Below are positions 1 through 8,588 of a stretch of DNA of 64,000 bases, one piece after another. The notes beneath the pieces were generated by a model, which was not told the origin of the DNA, ran no database searches, and was given only the letters and a program-made list of their open reading frames with translations. Every line of letters starts with the position of its first letter. Positions within the stretch are counted from its first letter, which is position 1. Source of the stretch: Novosphingobium olei (GTDB lineage: Bacteria; Pseudomonadota; Alphaproteobacteria; Sphingomonadales; Sphingomonadaceae); NCBI RefSeq assembly GCF_012927405.1, contig NZ_JABBGM010000002.1, positions 62,001 to 126,000 of the forward strand, written 5' to 3'. The position numbers were made by a program, and so were the translations under genes.

Positions 1-40
1 TCCGTGATGCTGCAGGGGCCAGTGCAAAGGAGCGACATCC

Positions 41-1291
41 GTGGACTCACACAATTCCACACGCCCAGGGCGTCAGGACGCCTTGCGCGCGGCGATGCAG
101 CGCATCGGCGTGCGCGACGCGCAAGTGCGCGCCTGGACACATCTCGATCCGGATGCGGCCGGGAAGATCTCCGAAGGAGGCAGTGGCGAAGGCGAGCGAC
201 CGCTGGAAGGGGTGACTGTCGGCGTCAAGGATGTGATCGATGTGGCGGGCATGCCTACCCGGCACAATTCGCCGCTGGGCTCAAGCTTGCCCGCGGTACT
301 GGACGCGCCCTGCGTTTCGGTGCTGCGCTCTGCCGGCGCGATCATCGTCGGCAAGACCGACACGACCGAATTTGCCGCAGCGGGCCGCGATGCCGCCACG
401 GCCAACCCGCACGACCTTGCCCGCACCCCCGGCGGCTCCTCGTCGGGCTCTGCCGCAGCGGTTGCCGATGGCCACGTCGACCTCGCCTTGGCGACGCAGA
501 CCGGCGGGTCGACAATCCGGCCGGCGAGCTTCTGCGGCATCTACGGCTTCAAGCCGACCTGGGGTCTGATCTCGCGGGAAGGGGTGAAGCTCTATGCCAA
601 CAGCCTCGATACCGTCGGCTTCCACGCGCGCGACCTCGGCCTGCTCCAGTGCGTCGCCGACGTCTTCGGATTTGCCCGCGCCTCCCTGCCGAATGGGCCC
701 CTGCGCATCGCGATCTGCCGCACGCCCTGGTTCGAGCAGGCAGAGCCCGACACGCGAGCGGCACTTGCCGACGCTGCCCGAAGGCTTGCCGCAAGTGGCG
801 TCGAGACCGCGGCCATCGACTTGCCGGGTGGGTGCGACGCGCTCGAACCCGCCTTCCACGCCATCCTCCATCGCGAAGGCGGGGCAGCCTTTCTCGATCT
901 CGCACGCCGCGCGCCCGAACTGCTGCATCAGGATTTCCACCAGCGCGTGGCGAGCCCCGAGCGCTATGATGACGACGTCCTGCGCAGATCGTACGACATC
1001 GTCGCGCAATTGCGGGTGGCGGTGGAAGCGCTGTTCGCGCAGTTCGACGCGGTACTGGTACCGAGCGCGCCGGGGATCGCCCCGCTGGGACGCGGCCCGG
1101 GCAACCCCCTGTTCAACCAGCACTGGACGCTGCTGCACCTGCCGGTCCTCAACCTGCCGCTCTACCGCGCCAGCCACGGCATGCCCCTTGGCCTCAGCCT
1201 CGTCGGGCCGCGCTTTTCGGATGGGCGCCTGCTTCAGGCGGGGGAGCAACTGATCGCCCTTTTGCACGAACACCAGCCGTTGCCCGCCTGA
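41..1291 (+). CDS. Amidase signature family hydrolase
   Basis: A 416-residue amidase-signature enzyme, expected to hydrolyse a C-N amide bond in the cytoplasm; the substrate is unknown. The Ser-Ser-Lys triad is visible: Lys63 in GVTVGVKDV, the Gly/Ser-rich GGSSSGS at 131-137 (cis-Ser 133 or 134), and nucleophile Ser157 in TGGSTIRPA. The start is GTG, chosen because GGAG lies 8 nt upstream (29-32); in-frame ATG codons come only much later. Slightly short for the family (usually 450-500 aa) but the core is complete. It is the first gene of the catabolic island and may release an acid from an amide, or be unrelated to its neighbours. Confidence 0.85.
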   Translation: MDSHNSTRPGRQDALRAAMQRIGVRDAQVRAWTHLDPDAAGKISEGGSGEGERPLEGVTVGVKDVIDVAGMPTRHNSPLGSSLPAVLDAPCVSVLRSAGAIIVGKTDTTEFAAAGRDAATANPHDLARTPGGSSSGSAAAVADGHVDLALATQTGGSTIRPASFCGIYGFKPTWGLISREGVKLYANSLDTVGFHARDLGLLQCVADVFGFARASLPNGPLRIAICRTPWFEQAEPDTRAALADAARRLAASGVETAAIDLPGGCDALEPAFHAILHREGGAAFLDLARRAPELLHQDFHQRVASPERYDDDVLRRSYDIVAQLRVAVEALFAQFDAVLVPSAPGIAPLGRGPGNPLFNQHWTLLHLPVLNLPLYRASHGMPLGLSLVGPRFSDGRLLQAGEQLIALLHEHQPLPA

Positions 1292-1423
1292 TTGAGCGCG
1301 TTCGGCTCGCGGCGAAACCCGCCCTGCAATGCCGCGCGGCAAAGAACGGGCAGTTTTCGGTCCCGACTGGCGCAGCGGGCAGGATTGCTTCAGTCTGTCC
1401 GCCTAGATCGTGGAGAGGAAACG

Positions 1424-1813
1424 ATGGCCACTGAACCAACGCTTGCCGGCCAGCTTGTGCGCAATTTCGGCAACCCTTCGGCAATGGCCGGCCTCTATGC
1501 GCCCGACGTGGAATGGAGCCTGCCGCCGTCGCTGCCTTTTCCCGTGCCGATGAAGGGGATCGACGCGGTATCCGCGTTCAACCGCTCGGTCTGGGGCGAG
1601 GTCTATTACCCGGATTGCTCGGTCGAGATCCTCGACGAAACGGGGTCGGCCACATGCAGCGCGGTTCGCTTCATCTACCGCGCGCGATTCCGCGCCAACG
1701 ATCTGCCGTACGAGAACGAATACACCCTGTTCGCCCGCCATGGCGAACAGGGCATCACCGAGGTTTTCGAATCCCTCGACCTGACCCGGCTGGCGCAGCA
1801 GGCGCCCGGCTGA
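1424..1813 (+). CDS. SnoaL-like / NTF2-fold small protein
   Basis: A 129-residue protein resembling the SnoaL-like members of the NTF2 superfamily, small alpha+beta barrels that act as cyclases, isomerases or ligand-binding proteins. The start is ATG 1424, behind GGAGAGGA at 1412-1419; the same frame is open further upstream to 1292, but without a ribosome site. The aromatic-rich beta strands in the second half and the closing FESLDL strand fit the fold. No catalytic pair can be assigned with confidence. It lies between the amidase and the TetR regulator, so a role in the same catabolic programme is only inferred. Confidence 0.6.
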   Translation: MATEPTLAGQLVRNFGNPSAMAGLYAPDVEWSLPPSLPFPVPMKGIDAVSAFNRSVWGEVYYPDCSVEILDETGSATCSAVRFIYRARFRANDLPYENEYTLFARHGEQGITEVFESLDLTRLAQQAPG

Positions 1814-1942
1814 AGGCAATGGGCGGGTCGCAAGCAGTACTTCCTTACAAAGAACGGCCTCCTGCGCCCGAACTTGCTTGAAGGAGCGAAATCGACGGTG
1901 TTTAGAAATGGCGCGAGTTAACTGTGTGGGTACCGGTCGAAG

Positions 1943-2638
1943 ATGGAAGCGAAGCTTGTGGCAAAGCCTGTGAAGGCGAAATCCGGGCCGGGCGGGGCGG
2001 AACCTGCCAAGCGGGTACCGCGCGCCGGGCGGCCGGCTTCCCCCCTCATCACGCGCGAGGCAGCGGCCGAGGCGGCGCTGCAGATCATCGATCGCCAGGG
2101 GCTGGAGGGCTTGAGCCTGCAGGCGGTGGCGCAGCAGATGGGGGTCCGGGCGCCTTCGCTCTACCACCATTTCCGCGACAAGGAGGCGCTGCTGGTCAAG
2201 GTGGCGCGGCTGTTGCTGCACAAGATCAATGTCGAGCAGGACACCTGGTCCGACGATTGGGAGACGCGCACGATCGAACTGGCGCTCGCGACCTACCGCG
2301 TCACCATGCGCCATCCCAATGCCGCGCCGCTGGCGCTGCGCTTCTTTCCCCGTCAGGTCGTGCTGCCGGCTTACGAGCGCACGCTGGCGACGTGTCCTTA
2401 TCCGCCCGAAACCCACGTCGTCGTGCTCGAGGCGATCGAGCGCTTCACGTTCGGCTTCACCCTGTTCGCGGCAGCGGCGGCGAGCCACCACACGCCCTCG
2501 ACTCCCGTGCCCGATCGCGAGCAGTTCCCGGTGCTCGCCGCCGCGCTCGATGCAGCGCCCAGCGACGAGGAGACCGTGTTTGTCGAGGCGCTGCGGGTGA
2601 TTCTCGATGGGCTGCGCACGCGCTACGGCCGCAACTAG
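1943..2638 (+). CDS. TetR/AcrR-family transcriptional regulator
   Basis: A 231-residue TetR-type repressor. The helix-turn-helix lies at about residues 37-83: an AAEAALQIIDRQG first helix, then LSLQAVAQQMGVRAPSLYHHF as turn and recognition helix. The remainder is the ligand-binding and dimerisation domain. A basic, Ala/Pro/Lys-rich tail of about 35 residues precedes the HTH. It faces the convergent TonB receptor gene. It is the only DNA-binding regulator in the catabolic island and so the best candidate to bind the ATCTA-N7-TAGAT repeats found in front of neighbouring operons. That motif is not seen before this gene, so autoregulation through it is not supported. Confidence 0.85.
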   Translation: MEAKLVAKPVKAKSGPGGAEPAKRVPRAGRPASPLITREAAAEAALQIIDRQGLEGLSLQAVAQQMGVRAPSLYHHFRDKEALLVKVARLLLHKINVEQDTWSDDWETRTIELALATYRVTMRHPNAAPLALRFFPRQVVLPAYERTLATCPYPPETHVVVLEAIERFTFGFTLFAAAAASHHTPSTPVPDREQFPVLAAALDAAPSDEETVFVEALRVILDGLRTRYGRN

Positions 2639-2701
2639 GAACAGACACGAAAAAGGGGCGACGCCAATGGCGCCGCCCCAGCTTCTTCCGGGAGAGGAAA
2701 T

Positions 2702-5161
2702 TCAGAACTTGAAGCCGACTTCCACGAATATCTCGCGGGGGTTGTCGACGAAGGCGGACATGTCGGCCACGGTACCGCTGGCGGTGCCGGTGCCCGTGCC
2801 GCCGGCGAACGGGATGTCGTTGGCCGCGGTCACCACCAGCTTGTTGGTCAGGTTGCGGCCGATCAGCGATGCGGTCCACAGCCCGTCCTTGCCCGACAGG
2901 CTGATCGAGGCGTCGACCTTGGCATAGCCCTTCTGCACCGCATCGGGGCGCAGCGCGTCGGTGAAGTTGTACTTCGAGGTATAGCCGACGTCGCCGTTCA
3001 GGCGCAGCGACAGGTCGCCGCCGACCGGCGTCTCGTACGTGAAGCCGGCGCGGCCCGCGAAGTGCGGCGCCTTGGGCGGGGTGCGGCCCGAATAGTCCTG
3101 CGCGTTGCCCACGCCGCCCACCTGCAGCAGGTTGCAACCCTGCGACAGCGTCTGCCCCGGATAGCACTGGCCGATGAAGTCCTGGTACTCGGCATCGTTA
3201 TACGCCGCCGAACCACGCAGCGAGAGCCCGTCGAGACCAGGCACGCGGAAGTTGAAGTCCGCCTCGATCCCCTGCGTGCGCAGCTTGCCGGCGTTGCCCG
3301 CGGTGAGCGATACGGTGACCGGATCGAAGAACTGCACCTGCAGGTCCGAATAGACATAGCGATAGGCGGTCAGGTTGAAGCTCAGGTGCCGGTCGAGCAG
3401 CAAGGCGCGCACGCCCACTTCACCACCTTCTGCGGTTTCCGACTTGTAGCGGCCGGCCGCGACCGAGGCTGCCGGCGTCAGGGCCTGCGAGATGTTGAAG
3501 CCGCCCGCCTTGAAGCCCTGCTTGTACGCGGCATAGAGCGTCAGGTCGCTCGAAGGCTTGTAGCGCAGCGTGACCTGCGGCGACAGGTTGCCTTCGTCGT
3601 ACTTGTCCTTGAGCGAGATCCCGCCCGGGAACGCGCCGGCAAAGGCGATGTGCGCGGGAAGCGAGCGCTGATAGCTGTCGCGCGATTCACGGCTGTAGCG
3701 CGCACCACCCGAAAGCTCGAGCTTGGGCGAGATGTTGAGCGTGCCTTCGGCGAAGAACGACAGCGAATCCGTGCTGAAGCCGTTGTCGCGCTTGAACGTG
3801 GTATACGTGTTGTTGATCGGATCGAGCGGCACCGGGAAGATGTAGGCATCGGTGTTGAACACGAACTTGCCGTGGGCATAGAACGCGCCGAACAGGATGT
3901 TGAACGGCCCGTCGAACTTCGACTGGAAGCGCATCTCTTCCGAAAACTGCTTGAAATCGGCGAGCTGCGAGAAGCTGGCGGGGTAGGATTCGCCGCTGAC
4001 GTTGTTCAGGTCGGTCTGCTTGAAGTGGTAGTACCCGGTGATCGAGGTGACGTCGAACGGATCGCTTTCGATCGTCCCGGTCAGCACCGCGTACTGCGAC
4101 TTGAAATCACCATACAGCTTGCCGTCGCGGGCATAGCGCATGCCGGTCGTGGCGACCTGCACGGGCAGGGCGGAACTGTCGGCGCGGCCGTCGATCCGGC
4201 AATCGGTGTTGGGGCTCGAAGGAATGCCGTTGGCCGGCAGCGGCGTGGTGCGACCGCCACCGCAGATGCGCTCAAGCGTATCGGTCGGGCCACCGTCGAC
4301 CACGCTGGTCAGGCCGGCCTTGAGCTCGAGCTTGAAGCTGTCGGTCACCTGCGCGTCGATCGTGCCGCGCACGCCATAGCTTTCGGCAAAGCCGCGACGG
4401 TCCGAATTGCGCGTGCGGAACTGGCCGGGGATATAGTTGGTGTAGCTGTCGGCAGCGGTGTTGGTGAAGGCCCCGTCGCTCTTCGAATAGCGGCCGGCAA
4501 GACGCGCCGTGATTCCTTCGGTGACCGGGCCCGAGACGAACCCTTCGACATAGCGTTCGCGCGCCTTGAAGCCATAGCCGCCCTTCAGGCCCGCTTCGAA
4601 ATGGTCGGTCGGGCCATTGCTGGTCACCGAGATCAGGCCGCCGGTGGTGTTCTTGCCGAAGAACAGCGCCTGCGGGCCCTTGAGCACTTCGACACCCTTG
4701 ATGTCGAACTGCGGCAGGCTGATTTCACGGCCCCGGCTCATCGCGATGTTGTCGATGACGAACGAGACCGACTGGTCGAACCCGGCGGAAAGCGCGGTCG
4801 AACCGACGCCGCGCAGGAAGATCGACGCCGAAGAGCCCGATGCCGCCTTGCCCGCGATCAGCGAGGGCACCATCGTCGCGATGTCGGACACGCGGGTCGC
4901 CTGGTACTGGCTCAGCGTCTGGCCGGTCACCGCAGTGATGGCGACGGGCGCGTCGATCAGGCGTTCGGTACGGCGACGCGCGCTGACGATGATCTCGTCG
5001 GTGGATACGTTGTCGTCAGGCGCCTGCGCGGCGGCGGTCGTGACCGGTGCAGGCGCGGCCTGATCCTCGCTCGCCAGCGCCTGTACTGGCGCCAGCAGCA
5101 CCAGCGTCGTCGCCAGCGCCGAACCCAGCGTCAGTGTGCGGCCGATAGTTGGACGGGTCAT
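2702..5161 (-). CDS. TonB-dependent outer-membrane receptor
   Basis: An 819-residue outer-membrane transporter powered by TonB-ExbBD. A signal peptide ends near the ALA-S of LAPVQALASED, then comes an Ala/Pro linker, a TonB-box-like DEIIVSARRR segment, a plug domain (APVAITAVTGQTL to LISVTSNGP) and a 22-strand-type barrel ending in the terminal aromatic EVGFKF. The start is the ATG at 5161, preceded by a GGGGAGGA ribosome site; the frame stays open upstream only because it runs antisense-free over the end of the next gene. An inverted repeat of the island's operator type lies 21 bp before the start. It probably imports the compound the island degrades. Confidence 0.9.
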   Translation of the reverse strand: MTRPTIGRTLTLGSALATTLVLLAPVQALASEDQAAPAPVTTAAAQAPDDNVSTDEIIVSARRRTERLIDAPVAITAVTGQTLSQYQATRVSDIATMVPSLIAGKAASGSSASIFLRGVGSTALSAGFDQSVSFVIDNIAMSRGREISLPQFDIKGVEVLKGPQALFFGKNTTGGLISVTSNGPTDHFEAGLKGGYGFKARERYVEGFVSGPVTEGITARLAGRYSKSDGAFTNTAADSYTNYIPGQFRTRNSDRRGFAESYGVRGTIDAQVTDSFKLELKAGLTSVVDGGPTDTLERICGGGRTTPLPANGIPSSPNTDCRIDGRADSSALPVQVATTGMRYARDGKLYGDFKSQYAVLTGTIESDPFDVTSITGYYHFKQTDLNNVSGESYPASFSQLADFKQFSEEMRFQSKFDGPFNILFGAFYAHGKFVFNTDAYIFPVPLDPINNTYTTFKRDNGFSTDSLSFFAEGTLNISPKLELSGGARYSRESRDSYQRSLPAHIAFAGAFPGGISLKDKYDEGNLSPQVTLRYKPSSDLTLYAAYKQGFKAGGFNISQALTPAASVAAGRYKSETAEGGEVGVRALLLDRHLSFNLTAYRYVYSDLQVQFFDPVTVSLTAGNAGKLRTQGIEADFNFRVPGLDGLSLRGSAAYNDAEYQDFIGQCYPGQTLSQGCNLLQVGGVGNAQDYSGRTPPKAPHFAGRAGFTYETPVGGDLSLRLNGDVGYTSKYNFTDALRPDAVQKGYAKVDASISLSGKDGLWTASLIGRNLTNKLVVTAANDIPFAGGTGTGTASGTVADMSAFVDNPREIFVEVGFKF

Positions 5162-5181
5162 CTTTTCATTCCTCCCCAATA

Positions 5182-5198
5182 ATCTAACATTCATAGGA
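5182..5198. promoter_or_regulatory. Putative TetR operator, TonB receptor promoter
   Basis: ATCTA-N7-TAGGA(T), a degenerate copy of the inverted repeat ATCTA-N7-TAGAT found at four other places in the island. It lies 21 bp upstream of the TonB receptor ATG, so it overlaps the leader or transcription start. The second arm fits better with one extra base (TAGGAT). Confidence 0.5.
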
Positions 5199-5241
5199 TA
5201 AAAATCTGGACGCAGATCGGCTCTTGCGGCCTCGCAAAACC

Positions 5242-6861
5242 TCAGGCTGCGCGGGCCAGCTGCCTCCGGTCTGCAAGGATCAGGTCGGCCGCACGCCAGG
5301 CCATGGCCATCGTCGGCCCCTGGGTGTTGCCCGCCGGGATGACCGGCATGATCGAGGTATCGACCACGCGCAGTCCTTCCACCCCGCGCACGCGGGTCCG
5401 TGGATCGACCACCGAGCCTTCGTCCTTGCCCATCCGGCACGATCCCACCGCGTGATAGGCACAGGTGCCGAAGCGGTCGTAGGCGGCCAGGATCTCCGCG
5501 TCGGTGGAATAGGCGGGCCCGGGCATCGTCTCTTCCTCGATCAGCGCGGCAAGCGGGGGCTGTGCTGCCCACTGCCGCACCACGCGCACCGCGCCGATCA
5601 TCGCCGTGCGATCGGCATCGTTGGCGCGATAGTTCGGGCTGAAGGTGGCCGCGGCGTCGGGATCGGTGGTGTTGATGTGGATCGAACCCCGCGACGTCGG
5701 GCGCAGCGCATAGACCACCACGTGCATGCCCGGGTGACGTTCGACGTCCTGCCGGTTCTTGGCAAAGTCGAACGAGAACGGCGCGATCAGCATTTGCGCG
5801 TCTGGGCGGTTCAGGCCGGGGCGGGTGCGGAACCAGGCCCCAAGCTCATAGGCGGCCGCCGCCATCGGGCCGTTCTTGGTCAGGTAATAGCGCAGCGCCG
5901 ACCGCAGCAGGCGCCACCCGCCGAACTCCTTGTTCTGCGATATGTCCCGCTTCAGCTTCCACTGCATGATCAGGCCGCGATGCTCGATCAGGTTCTCGCC
6001 GACTTCGGGCGCGGTGTGCACGGGCGCGATGCCGAGCGCGCGCAGCCGGGCGGGGTCGCCGATCCCGGACCGCTCCAGGATCGCCGGGCTCGCCATCGCG
6101 CCGCCGCAGACGATCACCTCGCCATGGCAGTCGATCGTCTCGCGGTTGCCGTTGCGCAGGATCTCGATGGCGACAGCGCGCCCGTCCCGGAACACCACGC
6201 GATCGACGGTCGATTCGACCAGGACCGTCAGGTTGGGCCGGCTTTCGACCGGGCGCAGGAACGCCGTGGCCGCGCTCTGCCGCTTGCCCTTGTAGATGGT
6301 GCGCGGGGTATAGCCGATCGCCTCGCCGTTGTCGGGCGTGTTGACGTCGGCCTTGCGCGGCCAGCCCAGCGCCGCGCCGGCCGCGATCTGCGCCTCGGAC
6401 AGTTCGTCCTGCAACGTCGGCATCGATACCTTGAGCGGCCCCGAATCGCCGCGCGTGTCGCCCGCGCCAAGCTCGTGGCTTTCCAGCGCGGCATAAGCCG
6501 CGCCGATGTGCCGCCACGACCAGTCGTCGCTGGTCAGCTCGGCGATGGCGTCGAAGTCCGCGGGTTGTCCGCGCACGTACATCATGCCGTTGATCGAGCT
6601 TGACCCGCCGAGCACGCGTCCGCGCACCCACGTCTCCGAAGCGCCCGCCGTCGACGCTTCGGGCGCGCTGGCATAGGCCCACAGGTGCTTGGGATCGTTC
6701 ATCACCTTGGCCAGGCCCTTGGGCATCGAAATGAAGGGGTGCGTGTCGCGCGGACCCGCTTCGATCAGGCAGACCCGAATCGAGGGATCGGCCGAAAGGC
6801 GGTTGGCCAGCACGCAACCAGCCGCACCTGCACCGGCAATGATGTAATCAAAGCTCTTCAC
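5242..6861 (-). CDS. GMC-family FAD-dependent oxidoreductase
   Basis: A 539-residue glucose-methanol-choline family flavoenzyme, which oxidises an alcohol to an aldehyde or ketone. The N-terminal dinucleotide fold has GAGAAG at 10-15 and the LIEAGPRD strand; the family signature GGSSSINGMMYVRG follows; the C-terminal active site shows His470 (YHAVGSCRMG) and Asn512 (PAGNTQGPTM). The GTG start at 6861 is chosen because the protein then begins directly at the FAD-binding strand and a GGGGAAGAGA site precedes it; the frame is open 129 codons further but that stretch covers the operators. An 80 bp gap follows to the TonB receptor. The substrate is probably an alcohol intermediate of the island. 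Confidence 0.9.
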   Translation of the reverse strand: MKSFDYIIAGAGAAGCVLANRLSADPSIRVCLIEAGPRDTHPFISMPKGLAKVMNDPKHLWAYASAPEASTAGASETWVRGRVLGGSSSINGMMYVRGQPADFDAIAELTSDDWSWRHIGAAYAALESHELGAGDTRGDSGPLKVSMPTLQDELSEAQIAAGAALGWPRKADVNTPDNGEAIGYTPRTIYKGKRQSAATAFLRPVESRPNLTVLVESTVDRVVFRDGRAVAIEILRNGNRETIDCHGEVIVCGGAMASPAILERSGIGDPARLRALGIAPVHTAPEVGENLIEHRGLIMQWKLKRDISQNKEFGGWRLLRSALRYYLTKNGPMAAAAYELGAWFRTRPGLNRPDAQMLIAPFSFDFAKNRQDVERHPGMHVVVYALRPTSRGSIHINTTDPDAAATFSPNYRANDADRTAMIGAVRVVRQWAAQPPLAALIEEETMPGPAYSTDAEILAAYDRFGTCAYHAVGSCRMGKDEGSVVDPRTRVRGVEGLRVVDTSIMPVIPAGNTQGPTMAMAWRAADLILADRRQLARAA

Positions 6862-6900
6862 GCGATCTCTTCCCCACGCGCCGTGCCGCCTGCACGATCT

Positions 6901-6917
6901 ATCTAATGACCATAGAT
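6901..6917. promoter_or_regulatory. Putative TetR operator, GMC oxidoreductase side
   Basis: Perfect inverted repeat ATCTA-N7-TAGAT, 40 bp upstream of the GTG start of the GMC oxidoreductase gene and 60 bp from the next copy in the same divergent promoter region. Confidence 0.6.
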
Positions 6918-6968
6918 TGACAGCTTGCGCAGCGCTTCGCAAGTGGAGTTTGCTCTGGCCGCAACAAA

Positions 6969-6985
6969 ATCTATTGTCATTAGGT
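6969..6985. promoter_or_regulatory. Putative TetR operator, acyl-CoA ligase side
   Basis: ATCTA-N7-TAGGT, one mismatch from the perfect repeat, about 75 bp upstream of the acyl-CoA ligase start. Paired with the copy at 6901-6917, so each of the two divergent genes has its own site. Confidence 0.55.
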
Positions 6986-7060
6986 ATCGCCCGCGTTAGC
7001 GTCCGTTCGTCAGCAGGAATGGTCGGCCCGCGAAGGGTGAAGGACCGCGAAAGAGGGGAG

Positions 7061-8563
7061 ATGATGGCGCAGACCTTGTCGAATGCGATTGCCTGGTGGG
7101 CGCGGATGCGCGGCGAACAGCCGGCGGTCATCCTCCATGGCGACGTTCTTACGTATCGTGATCTGCGCGACTGGTCCGAACGTGTCGCGGCGATGCTGCT
7201 GGATTCCGGTTTGCAGCCCGGCGACCGGGTCGCGGTATGCTCGACCAACAGCCTCGCCTACATTGCTTTGATCTTCGGCACGATCCGCGCCGGCGGCATC
7301 GTCAGCCCGATCAATTTCCGCTACAAGCCGCGCGAGATCGCCGAGCTGGCCGAGACGACCGAGCCGCGGCTGGTGTTCGCAGCGGCCGACCAGGCGGACG
7401 CCGTGCGCGAAGCCGGGCTCGATCCGCGCCCGCTCGACGATGTGCTGGCGCTGCGCCACGGCGCGCGCACCGCCGTCGCCCACGATCCCCAACCCGATGC
7501 GGCGGTGGTGATCATCGCCACCTCCGGCTCCACCGCCAAGCCCAAGGGCGTGGTCTTCACCAACCGCACGATGACGGCCTATGCCGCCAACTGGTCGGTC
7601 GAGGAAACCTCGGCGGCGGCGGGGTCCCGGGTCATCACGCTCGCCCCGCTCAACACCTCGGCGGGCTTCGTCCAGCTGATGCACTACACCACGCTCGGCT
7701 GCACGCTCTACATGGAGCCGCAGTTCGATCCGGCCCGTGCGCTCGACCTGATCCAGCACGAGAGGATCACCTGCTTCGGCGCGGTCCCGGCGTTCTTCGA
7801 ATTCATCGCCGCGCTGCCCCAGTTCGAACAGGCGGACCTGTCCTCGCTCCGCCTCGCCACCGCTGGCGGCGCGCGGGTCAGCCGGCAATTGCTCGAAACG
7901 TATCGCGCCAAGGGCATCGTCATCCGCCAGATCTACGGCCAGACCGAAGTCGGCGGCAACGCCACGATCATGCCAGAGCATCTGGCCCTCGCGAGCCCGG
8001 AAAAATGCGGCTGGGGCGGCGCGTTCATCGACATCCGCGTCGTTCGCCCCGACGGCACCGACTGCGCGCCGGGCGAACAGGGCGAAATCGTGATGCGCTC
8101 GCCCGGCATGATGGTCGGCTACTGGCGCAACCCGGACGAGACGGCCAAGGCCCTGCGCGACGGCTGGCTCTGGTCGGGCGATATCGGCGTGCTGGACGAG
8201 GACGGCCTGCTGACCTTCGTCGACCGGATGAAGGACCTGATCATTTCCGGCGGCCTCAACATCTCCGCCGCCGAGGTCGAGCGCGTGGTGTGCGAATTCC
8301 CGGGCGTGACCGAGGCGCTGGCCATCGCCGCGCCCGACCCGAAGTTCGGCGAAACCCCGCTGGTGGTCTACCACGGTGCGGCCGAAGTCGATGTCGCGGC
8401 GCTGATCCGCCACTGCGACGCCAACCTCTCCAACTACAAGGTACCGCGCTACGTCGCCTTCTCGGCAGAGCCGTTGCCGCGCCTTGCCACCGGCAAGCTG
8501 TCCAAGCCGGCGGTGCGCGAGGCTTATGCCGGCGCGCACGAACGCCTTCCCAAAGTTCGCTGA
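7061..8563 (+). CDS. AMP-dependent acyl-CoA synthetase/ligase
   Basis: A 500-residue ANL-superfamily enzyme that activates a carboxylic acid to its acyl-adenylate and then to the CoA thioester. The P-loop-like TSGSTAKPKG is at 154-163, followed by YGQTEVGGNA, the SGDIGVLDEDG hinge region and the C-terminal catalytic Lys479 in LATGKLSKPA. Tandem ATGs lie at 7061 and 7064 behind GAGGGGAG; 7064 has the better spacing. The frame is open upstream to 6917, over the operators, which is unlikely to be coding. It heads a run of four tightly spaced plus-strand genes (ligase, P450, DUF35, thiolase-like). Confidence 0.9.
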   Translation: MMAQTLSNAIAWWARMRGEQPAVILHGDVLTYRDLRDWSERVAAMLLDSGLQPGDRVAVCSTNSLAYIALIFGTIRAGGIVSPINFRYKPREIAELAETTEPRLVFAAADQADAVREAGLDPRPLDDVLALRHGARTAVAHDPQPDAAVVIIATSGSTAKPKGVVFTNRTMTAYAANWSVEETSAAAGSRVITLAPLNTSAGFVQLMHYTTLGCTLYMEPQFDPARALDLIQHERITCFGAVPAFFEFIAALPQFEQADLSSLRLATAGGARVSRQLLETYRAKGIVIRQIYGQTEVGGNATIMPEHLALASPEKCGWGGAFIDIRVVRPDGTDCAPGEQGEIVMRSPGMMVGYWRNPDETAKALRDGWLWSGDIGVLDEDGLLTFVDRMKDLIISGGLNISAAEVERVVCEFPGVTEALAIAAPDPKFGETPLVVYHGAAEVDVAALIRHCDANLSNYKVPRYVAFSAEPLPRLATGKLSKPAVREAYAGAHERLPKVR

Positions 8564-8588
8564 TCATCTCCGACCAAGGAGCGAAACC

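Noticed and set aside
3062..5182. A 706-codon plus-strand frame opposite the TonB receptor
   Set aside because: Antisense shadow of a clear TonB receptor. Composition is biased and there is no ribosome site.
5162..5572. An N-terminal extension of the TonB receptor to 5572
   Set aside because: The extension would cover the operator and the end of the GMC gene; a signal peptide and ribosome site fit ATG 5161.
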